NCBI GenBank assembly: GCA_964372095.1
Contig: CAYJPV010000012.1
Location: 66,822 to 130,821, forward strand
Source: CAYJPV01 sp964372095
GTDB lineage: Bacteria; Acidobacteriota; Vicinamibacteria; Vicinamibacterales; JAKQTR01
Direction: 5' to 3'
Length of the DNA: 64,000 nt
Part shown: positions 10,928 through 18,898 of the stretch, piece after piece
Position numbering within the stretch: position 1 is the first letter of the stretch
Layout of the letters: every line of letters starts with the position of its first letter
The notes under the pieces: generated by a model
Seen by the model: only the letters and a program-made list of their open reading frames with translations
What the model was told of the DNA's origin: nothing
Database searches by the model: none
Position numbers and translations under genes: made by a program

Positions 10928-11539
10928 CTACTGGGGCGGCTTCGTCGCCGACGTACGAGTCGAACGACTGGGGGAGCGCGCGTGGGGAGCCGACTCGGCG
11001 CCGGGCGGTTCCACAAATGGCTGAACCGGGATCGGCTGATAGGTCACATCGAGGATCCGCAACGGCTCTGTACCGGCTGGCGCGTGAAGCGTCACGCGGT
11101 CGCCCGGTCCGGCCTTCATCAAGGCGCGCGCCAGCGGCGAGAACCAGCTGATATGCCGGCGATCCAGGTCGACTTCGTCGGCGCCGACGACGCTCACGAC
11201 GTGCTCGACGCCGTCGCCGCTGACGTACCGAACGGTGGCTCCGAAGAAGACCTGCGTCGCGGCCCGCCCGCTTCGTGGCGTTTCCGGGTCCACGACATGA
11301 GCGGCATCGATGCGTTTCCTGAGAAAGCGGATCCGCCCATCGATCTGGCGCAGCCGCCGTTTGCCGTACTGGTAATCCGCATTCTCGCTGCGGTCGCCGT
11401 TGCCCGCCGCCCAGGCCACCACCTTCGTCACCGCCGGCCGTTCTCGGGTGAGCAGAAAGCGGAGCTCGTCCCGGAGGCGTTGCAGTCCGCCCGGGGTGAT
11501 GTAGTTCTTGACGGGTTCTCTCGCGATCGGGCTGCTCAT
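10928..11539 (-). CDS. greB: GreA/GreB-family transcript cleavage factor
   Basis: A 203-residue protein of the Gre family, which rescues backtracked RNA polymerase by stimulating cleavage of nascent RNA. The N-terminal coiled coil starts with NYITPGGLQRLRDELRFLL and carries the acidic tip region GDRSENADYQYGKRRLRQID, matching GreB (D and E of the catalytic loop are present). The C-terminal FKBP-like domain contains VSVVGADEVD and ISWFSPLARALMKAGPGD. About 30 residues after the usual C-terminus are basic and proline-rich and look like a disordered tail. I chose ATG 11539, with GGAG 4 bases upstream. It lies 47 bases after the GH127 gene, and the pairing looks incidental. Confidence 0.88.
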   Translation of the reverse strand: MSSPIAREPVKNYITPGGLQRLRDELRFLLTRERPAVTKVVAWAAGNGDRSENADYQYGKRRLRQIDGRIRFLRKRIDAAHVVDPETPRSGRAATQVFFGATVRYVSGDGVEHVVSVVGADEVDLDRRHISWFSPLARALMKAGPGDRVTLHAPAGTEPLRILDVTYQPIPVQPFVEPPGAESAPHARSPSRSTRTSATKPPQ

Positions 11540-11586
11540 CCGGCTCCACCGATTCGTGCGGACACCCCGGCGGTGCCCGCACATCC

Positions 11587-14500
11587 CTATTTCAGCGTCA
11601 CGTGCAGGTACACCGAGTTGCGCCCGTAGGTCTCGAAGTACGGCTTGAAGGCAACGCCGTCAATGCTGAATCGCAGCGTCGCGGGATCACCCGTGACTGA
11701 CCTTGCGAGGTCGCGGGCGTCGAGCGTGATCGGACGCCAGTCGCTCCGGGGCGCCGACTCGTCGGCCGCCAGCAGCACAGGTCCATAGAAGATGCTGGCG
11801 ACGTTGGGCTGATCCATCACCGGCGCCAGGTAGAACGGGAACGGGATGCGCAGTTCGACGGTGTCGTTCGTCCGCCACGTTCGGCGGAGCGTCAGGTAGT
11901 TCCCCGGCTCGGCCGTCACCGCCTGTTCACGGCCGTTGATCGTGATGAAGAAGCCTCTGGTTGCCCAGCGCGGCACGCGGACCTTGATGTCGAACGTGCC
12001 GCCCCCCTCGATGACGAGCCGTGTCGTATCGGCGTACGGGAAGTCGGTGTGCTGCGTCACCACCACCTTGCGCTCGGCCCAGTCGAGCCTGGAGGGAATA
12101 AACAGGTTCACGTACAGCGTCCTGTCGTCCGCGCTCCTGAAGTAGATCGAGTCCTGCAGCTTGGTGTGGCTTTCGAGCGCCGTACCGTTGCAGCAGGTGA
12201 ACCCGCTCATGTCCGCGTTGCCGAACCGCTTCTGCGCGCCGGGATTCAGGGGCACGTGATAGGTGTTGCCCGCGTCGTCCTCGGCAACCGACGCGAGGAT
12301 GTGGTTGTAGAGCCCCAGTTCGTAGTGGTCCATGTACTTGGCGGTCTGGTCGTACATGAACAGCTGCCGATCGAGCTTCAGCAGGTTGTAGGTGCAGCAG
12401 GTCTCGTTCTGCCCACCGCTCGCGAAGCCGTTCTCCCACAGTGAGTCGGGCTCGGCGGTGAAACACTCGGCGTTGTTCGGGGTCCGCGCGCCGGCCACGC
12501 CGCCGATGGCGTACATGTAGCCGTTGGTTGCGATGTCCCAGAAGTTGTCCGCAATCTCGTAGTACGGCAGCTCTCCGGTATTCCGGAAGGTCTCGAGCGC
12601 CCCGGTGATCTGCGGGATGTGCTGGTTGGCGTGTTTGCCGCGGATCGTATCGACGTTGGCCGCCAGCCCGTGGTCGTGGGCCGCGTTGCCGAAGAAGAGG
12701 TTGGTGTTGTCGAACAGCTTCGCGCACTCCAGGAACTGGCGGTCACGCGTGAGCCTCGACAGCCGCGCCATCACCTCGTTCATGCCGCCGTACTCGCCGG
12801 CAATGTAACGGCTCCACATACTGATGCGGGTTTCGGCCGGGAGGGCCCGCAGCCGTGCGTAGGTCCAGGCGCCCATGCCCTGGGCAATCGCCAGGGCCTT
12901 GCGGTTGCCGCCGACCTCGTAACAGTCGAGCAGGCCCGCGAGGATCTTGTGCAGCGTGTAGTAAGGCGCCCAGATCTGCGTGTCCTGGGTGCCGTAGGTG
13001 GCGCCCTTCTCGAGCATGACGAACTGGTCGGGCGGGTACGCGCTGATGAAACCCTTCCCCCAGTTCCAGTAGTCGGTCCGGATCGCCCCGGCCCGGAGGT
13101 TGGAGTCGTAGCCGGTGCGTCCGGGTCCGGGCGGCACCAGGGTCGGATCGGCATTGAACGGGCCGCCCGCCGTCGCGGGCCGACCCGACTTCTGCGACAG
13201 GTCGTAGAGGGTGTCGATCAGGTAGTTCATCTTCTGCAGGAAGTTGGCCCGCAGTGCCTCGTCGTACGTCGTGCCCGCATACGCCTGCGCGATCGCCGAC
13301 AGGTAGTGGCCGCTCGCGTGCCCGCGCAGCCGTGTCGTCTGGTTGTCCCACCCGCCAAGCTGTGTTACCCCGGCAGGCTGCGGCTGGCCGAAGGCATCCC
13401 GGAAGTTGCAGAGGAAGGTGTCGGGGTTTGTCGCGGCCAGCGTCGTGATGAACTTGTCCCGATTCCTGATGAACGGTGTGTCGCGCCCCCGGGTGTCCTG
13501 CTTCAGGACGACGCGGCCGAGCGCGAAGGGCTCGACGGTGCGCACCGGCGCCGGCGTCGCCGTGCCGGCCGGCTTGACCGTGACCGTGGCCTTCGGCTCG
13601 AACGCCGTGCCAGGCACTTTCCCCGTCACGGTGTAGGAGCCCGGCGTGGCCACCTGGCTGTTGTCTCTGGGCGCCGGCCAGATCACGCGGACATCCGGGC
13701 CCGGGGCCTTGCCGCGGTACACCGCCGGGATCTCGCGCGGCAACCGCGGCAGGCGGCCAACGGCCGTCTCGACCTGGATGTCCGGGATCCGATCGAGCCG
13801 CGGCGCGAGCGGAGACTCCTTCGGGATGGCGGCAGTCGAAATCACCGGGGCGGGCGGGGCACCCCGGCCTGCACGACGCTGGCGGGCCGACGCCGCCGCG
13901 TGGATGGCCGACACCTGGGCGCTCGTCAGGGCCACGCGATAGATACGGACGTCGCGCAGCTTCCCGTGGAACGTCGCCCCGCCGTCTTCCTGCGAACGAC
14001 CGATGTAGAGGCGGTTGGCGTCGGCCGGGCCCTGACCGATCAACTGCGCCGCGTTCACGCCGACGTTCACCGCCTGGCCGGCCCGTGCGCCGTCGAGATA
14101 GGTCGTCAGAAGCCGGTTCGCGGGATCGAGCACGACCGCCAGGTGCACCCATTGGTTCACCGGGACCGGGCCGGATTCCGTCCCGCCACGCGCGCCGCCC
14201 GCAACGAATCCAGCGCTGAAGCCCGCAGCCGCGCTCACCGTCGCGAACAGTCTGCTGGTCGCGCTCGTCCCGAAGTCAAAGAAGGGTCCGGAGGCGCCTG
14301 TTGGCAGATAGAGCCAGCCCGCGACGCTGAGCGTGTCTTCCCCGGTGAGGGTCTGACCCGGCAGTTGCACGTGACCACCGGTGCCCGCCAGTTCCAGGGC
14401 CCGGCCGAACCGCGCGTCCTCCACGTAGGCAACTCCGCTTCCGCGAAGCGTGGCGTGGAGCTGGTTCCGTGACGAGTCCTCGGCGTTGCCGCTGAACTGG

Positions 14501-14640
14501 TAACGCGCAACGAGCGCGGTCTCACCAATTCCGTCGAGAAACTGGTCGCCCCCCTGGGCGGCGGTGAACCCGCCGACCGCCGGTGCCAGCAGCAAGGCCG
14601 CGAGGACCGCAGCGAGGTTTCCACGCAGATTCCTGATCAT
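11587..14640 (-). CDS. GH127-type beta-L-arabinofuranosidase with LamG domain
   Basis: Secreted glycoside hydrolase of 1017 residues. It has a signal peptide at 1-29, a LamG/concanavalin-like domain at about 40-250 (LVARYQFSGNAEDSSRN near its start, FHGKLRDVRIYRVAL near its end), and a bacterial Ig-like segment at about 270-360 (SYTVTGKVPG). The GH127 (DUF1680) catalytic domain follows from about 370. The zinc-thiolate site seen in HypBA1 is recognisable as NETCC and GFTCCNGT, where a cysteine acts as the nucleophile. The family removes beta-L-arabinofuranose from plant cell-wall glycans. GGGAG before ATG 14640 fixes the start. The enzyme is larger than usual because of the added LamG and Ig-like modules, which probably hold polysaccharide. 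Confidence 0.9.
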   Translation of the reverse strand: MIRNLRGNLAAVLAALLLAPAVGGFTAAQGGDQFLDGIGETALVARYQFSGNAEDSSRNQLHATLRGSGVAYVEDARFGRALELAGTGGHVQLPGQTLTGEDTLSVAGWLYLPTGASGPFFDFGTSATSRLFATVSAAAGFSAGFVAGGARGGTESGPVPVNQWVHLAVVLDPANRLLTTYLDGARAGQAVNVGVNAAQLIGQGPADANRLYIGRSQEDGGATFHGKLRDVRIYRVALTSAQVSAIHAAASARQRRAGRGAPPAPVISTAAIPKESPLAPRLDRIPDIQVETAVGRLPRLPREIPAVYRGKAPGPDVRVIWPAPRDNSQVATPGSYTVTGKVPGTAFEPKATVTVKPAGTATPAPVRTVEPFALGRVVLKQDTRGRDTPFIRNRDKFITTLAATNPDTFLCNFRDAFGQPQPAGVTQLGGWDNQTTRLRGHASGHYLSAIAQAYAGTTYDEALRANFLQKMNYLIDTLYDLSQKSGRPATAGGPFNADPTLVPPGPGRTGYDSNLRAGAIRTDYWNWGKGFISAYPPDQFVMLEKGATYGTQDTQIWAPYYTLHKILAGLLDCYEVGGNRKALAIAQGMGAWTYARLRALPAETRISMWSRYIAGEYGGMNEVMARLSRLTRDRQFLECAKLFDNTNLFFGNAAHDHGLAANVDTIRGKHANQHIPQITGALETFRNTGELPYYEIADNFWDIATNGYMYAIGGVAGARTPNNAECFTAEPDSLWENGFASGGQNETCCTYNLLKLDRQLFMYDQTAKYMDHYELGLYNHILASVAEDDAGNTYHVPLNPGAQKRFGNADMSGFTCCNGTALESHTKLQDSIYFRSADDRTLYVNLFIPSRLDWAERKVVVTQHTDFPYADTTRLVIEGGGTFDIKVRVPRWATRGFFITINGREQAVTAEPGNYLTLRRTWRTNDTVELRIPFPFYLAPVMDQPNVASIFYGPVLLAADESAPRSDWRPITLDARDLARSVTGDPATLRFSIDGVAFKPYFETYGRNSVYLHVTLK

Positions 14641-14680
14641 GCATCGCTCCCTGGCCGACCATCTTACCAGCGGTCACCCC

Positions 14681-15772
14681 CTACGCCTCCGACTGCCGCA
14701 CGGTCTCAACCATCGCGCAGATGTTCTCGATCGGCGTGCCGGCCTGGACGTTGTGGCACGAACAGCAGATGAAACCCTCCCGGCCGGCGCCCAGCGTGCG
14801 CAGGCACTCCTGCACCTCTGCGCGAACCTCGTCGACTGTCCCGCGCGGCAGCACCGTCTGGTTGTCCACGCCGCCGTGGAAGATGACCCGCCCGCCGAAC
14901 TCCCGTTTCAACTCCGCCATGTCCATGCCCGGACAGGCGTGCTGGATCGGGTTCAGGACGTCCACGCCACAGTCGAGGATCTTCTTCAGGAGCGGCCTGA
15001 CTGCACCATCGGTGTGGTAGAACACGCGCAACCCGTGGTCGTGAACCAGGTCACACCAGCGCTTCAGCCGGGGCTGGAGGTGCCGCTCCCACATGCGTGG
15101 TGACATCAGCAACGACTGCTGTCCGCCCAGGTCGTCGCTGATGAAGACGAGATCGAGGTGCCCGGCCACGCGGGGGAACAACTGGCGCATCATCGCCGTC
15201 TGGATCGTTTCGACACGGTCGAGCACGGCATCCACCAGAGCCGGGGCTTCGATCAGATCCACCAAGGACTGTTCCAGGCCACGCAACTGACTGTAGATTT
15301 CGAACAACGAGACCCAGGGACCGATGACGGCATAGGTCGGCGACGCGCGACGGGCCAGCGCCACCGCCGCGTCATAGTCGAACCGCGCGACGTCTGGCCA
15401 CAGGGGATAGTCGTCCAGCGACGCGGCCGTATCGTAATCAGCCAGCGGCGCGGCTCCGAACTCCGCGTACTGCGCCTCACCGGCCTGGACATTCACCAGC
15501 GGCACGCCCCACACCGTCCTCCCGCCGCCGGATTCGGCCCCGGCGCCGGACTGGGCGCCGGTCCGCCCGTCAGCCTCGGTTCGATACTCCATGAAGTCCC
15601 AGACGATCTTGTCGAGACCCAGAGCCTCCCACATGGCGAAGTCGTCGGACACGCCGAAGTGGCGTCGCAACGCGCCAGCCACCTCCGGCGTGTGCCACAG
15701 GTCAACCGGTAACCGATCCACCCGCTGACGGTCGAGCACGGCCAGGACACGTCGTTTCGGCGTCATCCGCAT
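14681..15772 (-). CDS. Uroporphyrinogen decarboxylase-like protein (methyltransferase type)
   Basis: A 363-residue TIM-barrel protein of the URO-D superfamily. It opens with MTPKRRVLAVLDRQRVDRLP, typical of the branch that includes cobalamin-dependent methyltransferases such as MtaA and CmuA rather than HemE. Other family segments are FISDDLGGQQSLLMSP, GLRVFYHTDGAVRPLL and GGVDNQTVLPRG. Cysteines in the final stretch (CCSCHNVQAGTP) could bind metal. Acidobacterial homologues often occur in sugar-degradation loci with unknown roles. It is 40 bases upstream of the GH127 gene on the same strand and may be cotranscribed. The HemE function in haem synthesis is unlikely. The precise reaction is unknown. 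Confidence 0.82.
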   Translation of the reverse strand: MRMTPKRRVLAVLDRQRVDRLPVDLWHTPEVAGALRRHFGVSDDFAMWEALGLDKIVWDFMEYRTEADGRTGAQSGAGAESGGGRTVWGVPLVNVQAGEAQYAEFGAAPLADYDTAASLDDYPLWPDVARFDYDAAVALARRASPTYAVIGPWVSLFEIYSQLRGLEQSLVDLIEAPALVDAVLDRVETIQTAMMRQLFPRVAGHLDLVFISDDLGGQQSLLMSPRMWERHLQPRLKRWCDLVHDHGLRVFYHTDGAVRPLLKKILDCGVDVLNPIQHACPGMDMAELKREFGGRVIFHGGVDNQTVLPRGTVDEVRAEVQECLRTLGAGREGFICCSCHNVQAGTPIENICAMVETVRQSEA

Positions 15773-15828
15773 GCGCGGAATGCTACCTCACTACCTGTCC
15801 ACGTGGGCAGCGTTCGAGATGGCCGGGT

Positions 15829-16014
15829 TCAGGCGCACCATTCCACGAAGCTAGGCTGAAGGCCATTGCGCACGATCATCACGCGCTGAACCCGCTCCTC
15901 GCGAAGCAGGGCCGTTGCAGCGGCGCGTGCCGCATCAATGGAGGGGTAGCGCATCCAGGCCTGCGGATACGGCGAGGCCGACCCACGTTTGACGGTCGTC
16001 ACCAATTGGAACAT
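15829..16014 (-). CDS. Small conserved-type hypothetical protein
   Basis: A 61-residue product beginning MFQLVTTVKRG and ending MIVRNGLQPSFVEWCA. It reads like a compact alpha/beta fold, with a central helix rich in alanine and arginine (IDAARAAATALLREERV) and a final strand. Similar short proteins of unknown function occur in Acidobacteria. A frame extending upstream to 16287 exists, but its extra part has the look of non-coding GC-rich translation, so I prefer the start at 16014. No strong ribosome site is visible. Function unknown. Confidence 0.55.
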   Translation of the reverse strand: MFQLVTTVKRGSASPYPQAWMRYPSIDAARAAATALLREERVQRVMIVRNGLQPSFVEWCA

Positions 16015-16224
16015 GCACAAGCGTCGCACGGGCCCCTGGCCCGTCGCTGTGCCGGTTTGCACAGCCACACTCCGGCGCGCCGGATGGCGAATGTGGTGCC
16101 GCCGAGCGCTCCATTCCGGCGCATCGCCAACACACACGAGCGCCGGTATAGAGTAATGAGTACCCTGGAGCCGGGTGAGCGCTGTGCGCCACGCGATCGG
16201 GGCGTTCTCACTGGGAGCAGCCTG

Positions 16225-16377
16225 ATGTGTCATCAGCGAACGTGCCGGCAATGTGGCAAGCCCACGTGGGCCGGCTGTGGGCGCCACGTGGACGAGGTCC
16301 TGCGCGACGTCCCGCTGGCAGCCCGATGCGAGTGTCCGCGTCCGAAGTCGTGGCTGGCCCGCCTGCTCGGGCTCTGA
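16225..16377 (+). CDS. Small cysteine-rich protein (CGKPTWAGCGRH type)
   Basis: A 50-residue protein with the distinctive core CRQCGKPTWAGCGRHVDEVL, which recurs in a widespread family of tiny bacterial and eukaryotic proteins. Four to six cysteines (CxxC, CGRH, C.C) suggest a zinc knuckle. GGGAG at 16213-16217, 7 bases before the ATG, supports the start. The molecular function is not established. It sits alone between a minus-strand small protein and the lyase gene, with which it converges. Confidence 0.75.
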   Translation: MCHQRTCRQCGKPTWAGCGRHVDEVLRDVPLAARCECPRPKSWLARLLGL

Positions 16378-16387
16378 ACGGCGGCCG

Positions 16388-18367
16388 CTACCGTTTGCCC
16401 AGCTTCATCGTCGCGCGAATCGCCACGGACATCGCGGGCAGGGTCTGCAGCTTCAGGTGGTACCCGCGCTGCTCCTCCGAGCCGGATGTGATCGAACCGG
16501 GTTTGCCCGGCGCCATGAGCAGGGTCTTCTCCATCGTGAGCCGCGCCCCTTCGGGCCCGTTCACGGTCACGTCCAGCGGTGACGCTCCCCCGCCGACGAG
16601 GTAACGCCCGCCCTGTGCCTCCACCGGCACGTCGGCATGCAGAAACCACTCGATGGTCTTCGGGCTGCTCGTCTCGACGACGTCGGCCACCGAGAACTGG
16701 TCGTCGCCCGTGACCGTAAACGTGCGCCGGAACCGGACGAGTCCTGACGCAGGCAGGTAGGCGCCCGTGGCATCAGCCTCGACGCGCAGTCCTGCCGGCG
16801 ACGACTGGACCGACGAGATCCGAATCCGGTTGAGAGCGGCCTGGTCCATCAGCCGCCAGACATCGTGTTCGCCTTCGTCCCCCTGGCCCCGGCCGCCGAC
16901 CGTGATTGTGTTGTGGTGACGGGCCTGCGGCTGGCCGGCGTAGCCGGTGTCGCCCGTGAGATACCGCCCGCGTGCCCAGATGATGAAGCTGCCGGCATCC
17001 GGATGCGCATGCCCGCTGCTCAGGCGCCACTCCGGCACCTGCGCGATGAGCGTCGTGGCGCGATGACCTTCTGGCGGGCCCGCCTTGAACGCCACGGCTG
17101 TGGCATCCACGTTCCACGACGTCCGATGGTAGACCACCCCGGAATCCTCAAAGTGGTGTGTGAGCGGCAAAGCCGTCATGGGCGCCGGCACGAGCGTGGC
17201 GTCCCGCCAGAGCAACGTCCACCACTCTTCCTGGTTCGTGTGCCCGAAGCCCGCCAGCCGGCTGGCCACGGCCTGCGCCTCGGGGTCCTGGAACCGCGCT
17301 GCCACGCGGTACAACAGGTTGAAGTTGCTCTTCAGCGTCCCGGTCGGGTATTCGCGGGCGTAGTCGTCACCCTGCTTTGCCCGCGTCAGCGGCCCCTGCC
17401 AGATATCCCCGAAGTCGAAGACCGTCTGGCCGTCCGGCAGGATCGCGTGCGCCAGGTAGTGTTTCCAGTTCCGGTACTGGCCCCGCTCCCACAGGCTCTC
17501 GCCGGTCGAGTGTTCCCACGCATCGAGAAAGTGCACGAGCCAGGGCGTCGAGAAGATCCAATATTCGATTCCCTCGTAGTAGTAGCCGTCCGGGCTGAGC
17601 AGCTGACCGGCCCGGTGATGGTGGGCGCGAGCCAGCACGGCCCACTTCTCGGCGTTCGGCGACTCCCCCATCAACGCCAGCGCCGTGACCGCCAGGCCGG
17701 CCGTCGGGATGAAGTCGTGGTTCTGCGTGAAGTTCAGACGGCGCCCGGGTTTCGGGGCGAAGGCGTCGTAGACCAGCTCGGCGTGGCGTTCGAGCGACGC
17801 CCGGATCCGCGCGCGTTCGTCCGCCGTGAACTGGTCGTACAGCAGGTCGTACGCCCAGCCGATCGCGTACAGCAGATGACCGGCCGCCAGGTCCGTGTTG
17901 GGTTTGTTGTACGTGTACCCCCAGGGTTCGTAGTCGATGGCCGCGAGCACCCACGACTTCGCGGCCTTCAGATAGGCGGGATCCCGCTCGACCGCGTACG
18001 CCAGGCTGACGCCGGTGATCGCCAGTGCGACGTTGTTCTGCGACCGGCGTTCCTGGGGACCGGGTGCCGGGGGTGGGGCGCCCTTGAGCGCCACGAGGTC
18101 CGCGAGAACCCGCTGCCACTCGGCCCGGTGCGTGCTGCGCGCTCGCGCCCGCAGCGCCTCGAGTTGCGTTGCCGTCACGAAGACGCGCGGGTGAACGCCC
18201 ACGAGTTCGGGTTTGAGCTGGACGCGATACGCCAACAACTGCTCGAAGGTCGGCACGGGATCCTCGGCCCGCGCCGGAACCGCCCACAGCAGCGCCAGCA
18301 CGGCGAAGAACGCGACGGAGAGGCCGCCGCACGCGCGGCGGCCGGAATGGTGCCTGGGCTGCGTCAT
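16388..18367 (-). CDS. Heparinase II/III-like polysaccharide lyase
   Basis: Secreted protein of about 659 residues. A signal peptide (about 15-36) is followed by an alpha/alpha toroid domain (about 60-380; NNVALAITGVSLAYA, LNFTQNHDFIPTAGLA) and a C-terminal heparinase II/III beta-sandwich (about 400-650; LSSGHAHPDAGSFIIWA, RHHNTITVGG). These histidine motifs are typical of uronate-polysaccharide lyases acting by beta-elimination and releasing unsaturated uronates. I chose ATG 18367, which has AGGTG 5 bases upstream; a GTG at 18373 overlapping the cupin stop is possible. The gene follows the KdgF-like cupin immediately, which fits a pathway that handles the lyase products. Heparin, alginate or another uronan cannot be distinguished. 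Confidence 0.85.
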   Translation of the reverse strand: MTQPRHHSGRRACGGLSVAFFAVLALLWAVPARAEDPVPTFEQLLAYRVQLKPELVGVHPRVFVTATQLEALRARARSTHRAEWQRVLADLVALKGAPPPAPGPQERRSQNNVALAITGVSLAYAVERDPAYLKAAKSWVLAAIDYEPWGYTYNKPNTDLAAGHLLYAIGWAYDLLYDQFTADERARIRASLERHAELVYDAFAPKPGRRLNFTQNHDFIPTAGLAVTALALMGESPNAEKWAVLARAHHHRAGQLLSPDGYYYEGIEYWIFSTPWLVHFLDAWEHSTGESLWERGQYRNWKHYLAHAILPDGQTVFDFGDIWQGPLTRAKQGDDYAREYPTGTLKSNFNLLYRVAARFQDPEAQAVASRLAGFGHTNQEEWWTLLWRDATLVPAPMTALPLTHHFEDSGVVYHRTSWNVDATAVAFKAGPPEGHRATTLIAQVPEWRLSSGHAHPDAGSFIIWARGRYLTGDTGYAGQPQARHHNTITVGGRGQGDEGEHDVWRLMDQAALNRIRISSVQSSPAGLRVEADATGAYLPASGLVRFRRTFTVTGDDQFSVADVVETSSPKTIEWFLHADVPVEAQGGRYLVGGGASPLDVTVNGPEGARLTMEKTLLMAPGKPGSITSGSEEQRGYHLKLQTLPAMSVAIRATMKLGKR

Positions 18368-18369
18368 GG

Positions 18370-18738
18370 TCACACCTGCCTGTCCGCGAGGTTCTCGCCG
18401 GCCGACGGCTCTGCTGCCGCCAGGAAGTCTGCCCGCGCTGGCGTGAACACGTCGATGAGCGATCCGGCCTCGATGGCCGTCGCTCCGTGCTGCAGGCCTG
18501 GCGCCACGAACCAGCAGTCCCCTTGCGCCACGTCGGTTTCCCGGCCGTCCAGGATGAAACGGAACCGGCCACTCTCGACGTAGGTCACCTGCCGGTGCGG
18601 ATGCGCGTGGATATACCCCACCGCCCCCTTCGCAAACGTCACGCGCACCATCATCAATTCCGGATCGTGACCCAGCACCTGCCGGGTGACGCCGGGCTCC
18701 GCCGGCTCGGTTGGAGCGTCATGGCCACGGACAATCAT
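18370..18738 (-). CDS. kdgF: KdgF-like cupin
   Basis: A 122-residue single-domain cupin. The first cupin motif is HAHPHRQVTYVESGRFRF and the second is GDCWFVAPGLQHGA, giving the usual His/Gln metal site (HxH..Q and a late H). This pattern matches KdgF, which converts 4,5-unsaturated galacturonate or related unsaturated uronates to the linear keto form after polysaccharide lyase action. The gene lies directly before the heparinase-type lyase, touching it at the stop/start, and this supports the assignment. I prefer ATG 18738 with AGGTG upstream over the GTG at 18744. A heptamer repeat array fills the region upstream. Confidence 0.75.
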   Translation of the reverse strand: MIVRGHDAPTEPAEPGVTRQVLGHDPELMMVRVTFAKGAVGYIHAHPHRQVTYVESGRFRFILDGRETDVAQGDCWFVAPGLQHGATAIEAGSLIDVFTPARADFLAAAEPSAGENLADRQV

Positions 18739-18756
18739 TCGCACACCTCGGTCGGG

Positions 18757-18896
18757 GATCGGCTATCGGCCATCGGCCTTCGGCTATCGGCTATCGGCTA
18801 TCGGCTATCGGCCATCGGCCATCGGCTATCGGCCATCGGCCATCGGCTATCGGCCATCGGCATTTGGCAATAGCCGATAGCCGAAAGCCGAGAGCC
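18757..18896. repeat. 7-bp tandem repeat array (ATCGGCY) with inverted tail
   Basis: About fourteen head-to-tail copies of ATCGGCT or ATCGGCC (one TTCGGCT) run to about 18860. After TTTGGCA they flip to the complementary orientation for about four units (TAGCCGA, TAGCCGA, AAGCCGA, GAGCCGC). The two arms can pair into a long hairpin. The array fills the gap between the TonB-receptor stop and the cupin start, all on the minus strand. It contains no coding signal, and short open frames through it are repeat artefacts. Confidence 0.95.
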
Positions 18897-18898
18897 GC

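Noticed and set aside
10929..11629. Plus-strand genes opposite greB
   Set aside because: They are antisense to a clear Gre-family gene and have no domain.
12619..14472. Long plus-strand open frame of about 617 codons over the GH127 gene
   Set aside because: It lies antisense to a clear GH127 gene, has no recognisable domain and no ribosome site. Such frames are common in high-GC DNA.
18757..18896. CRISPR-like repeat array
   Set aside because: The units are 7 bp, contiguous and without spacers. No cas genes are present.
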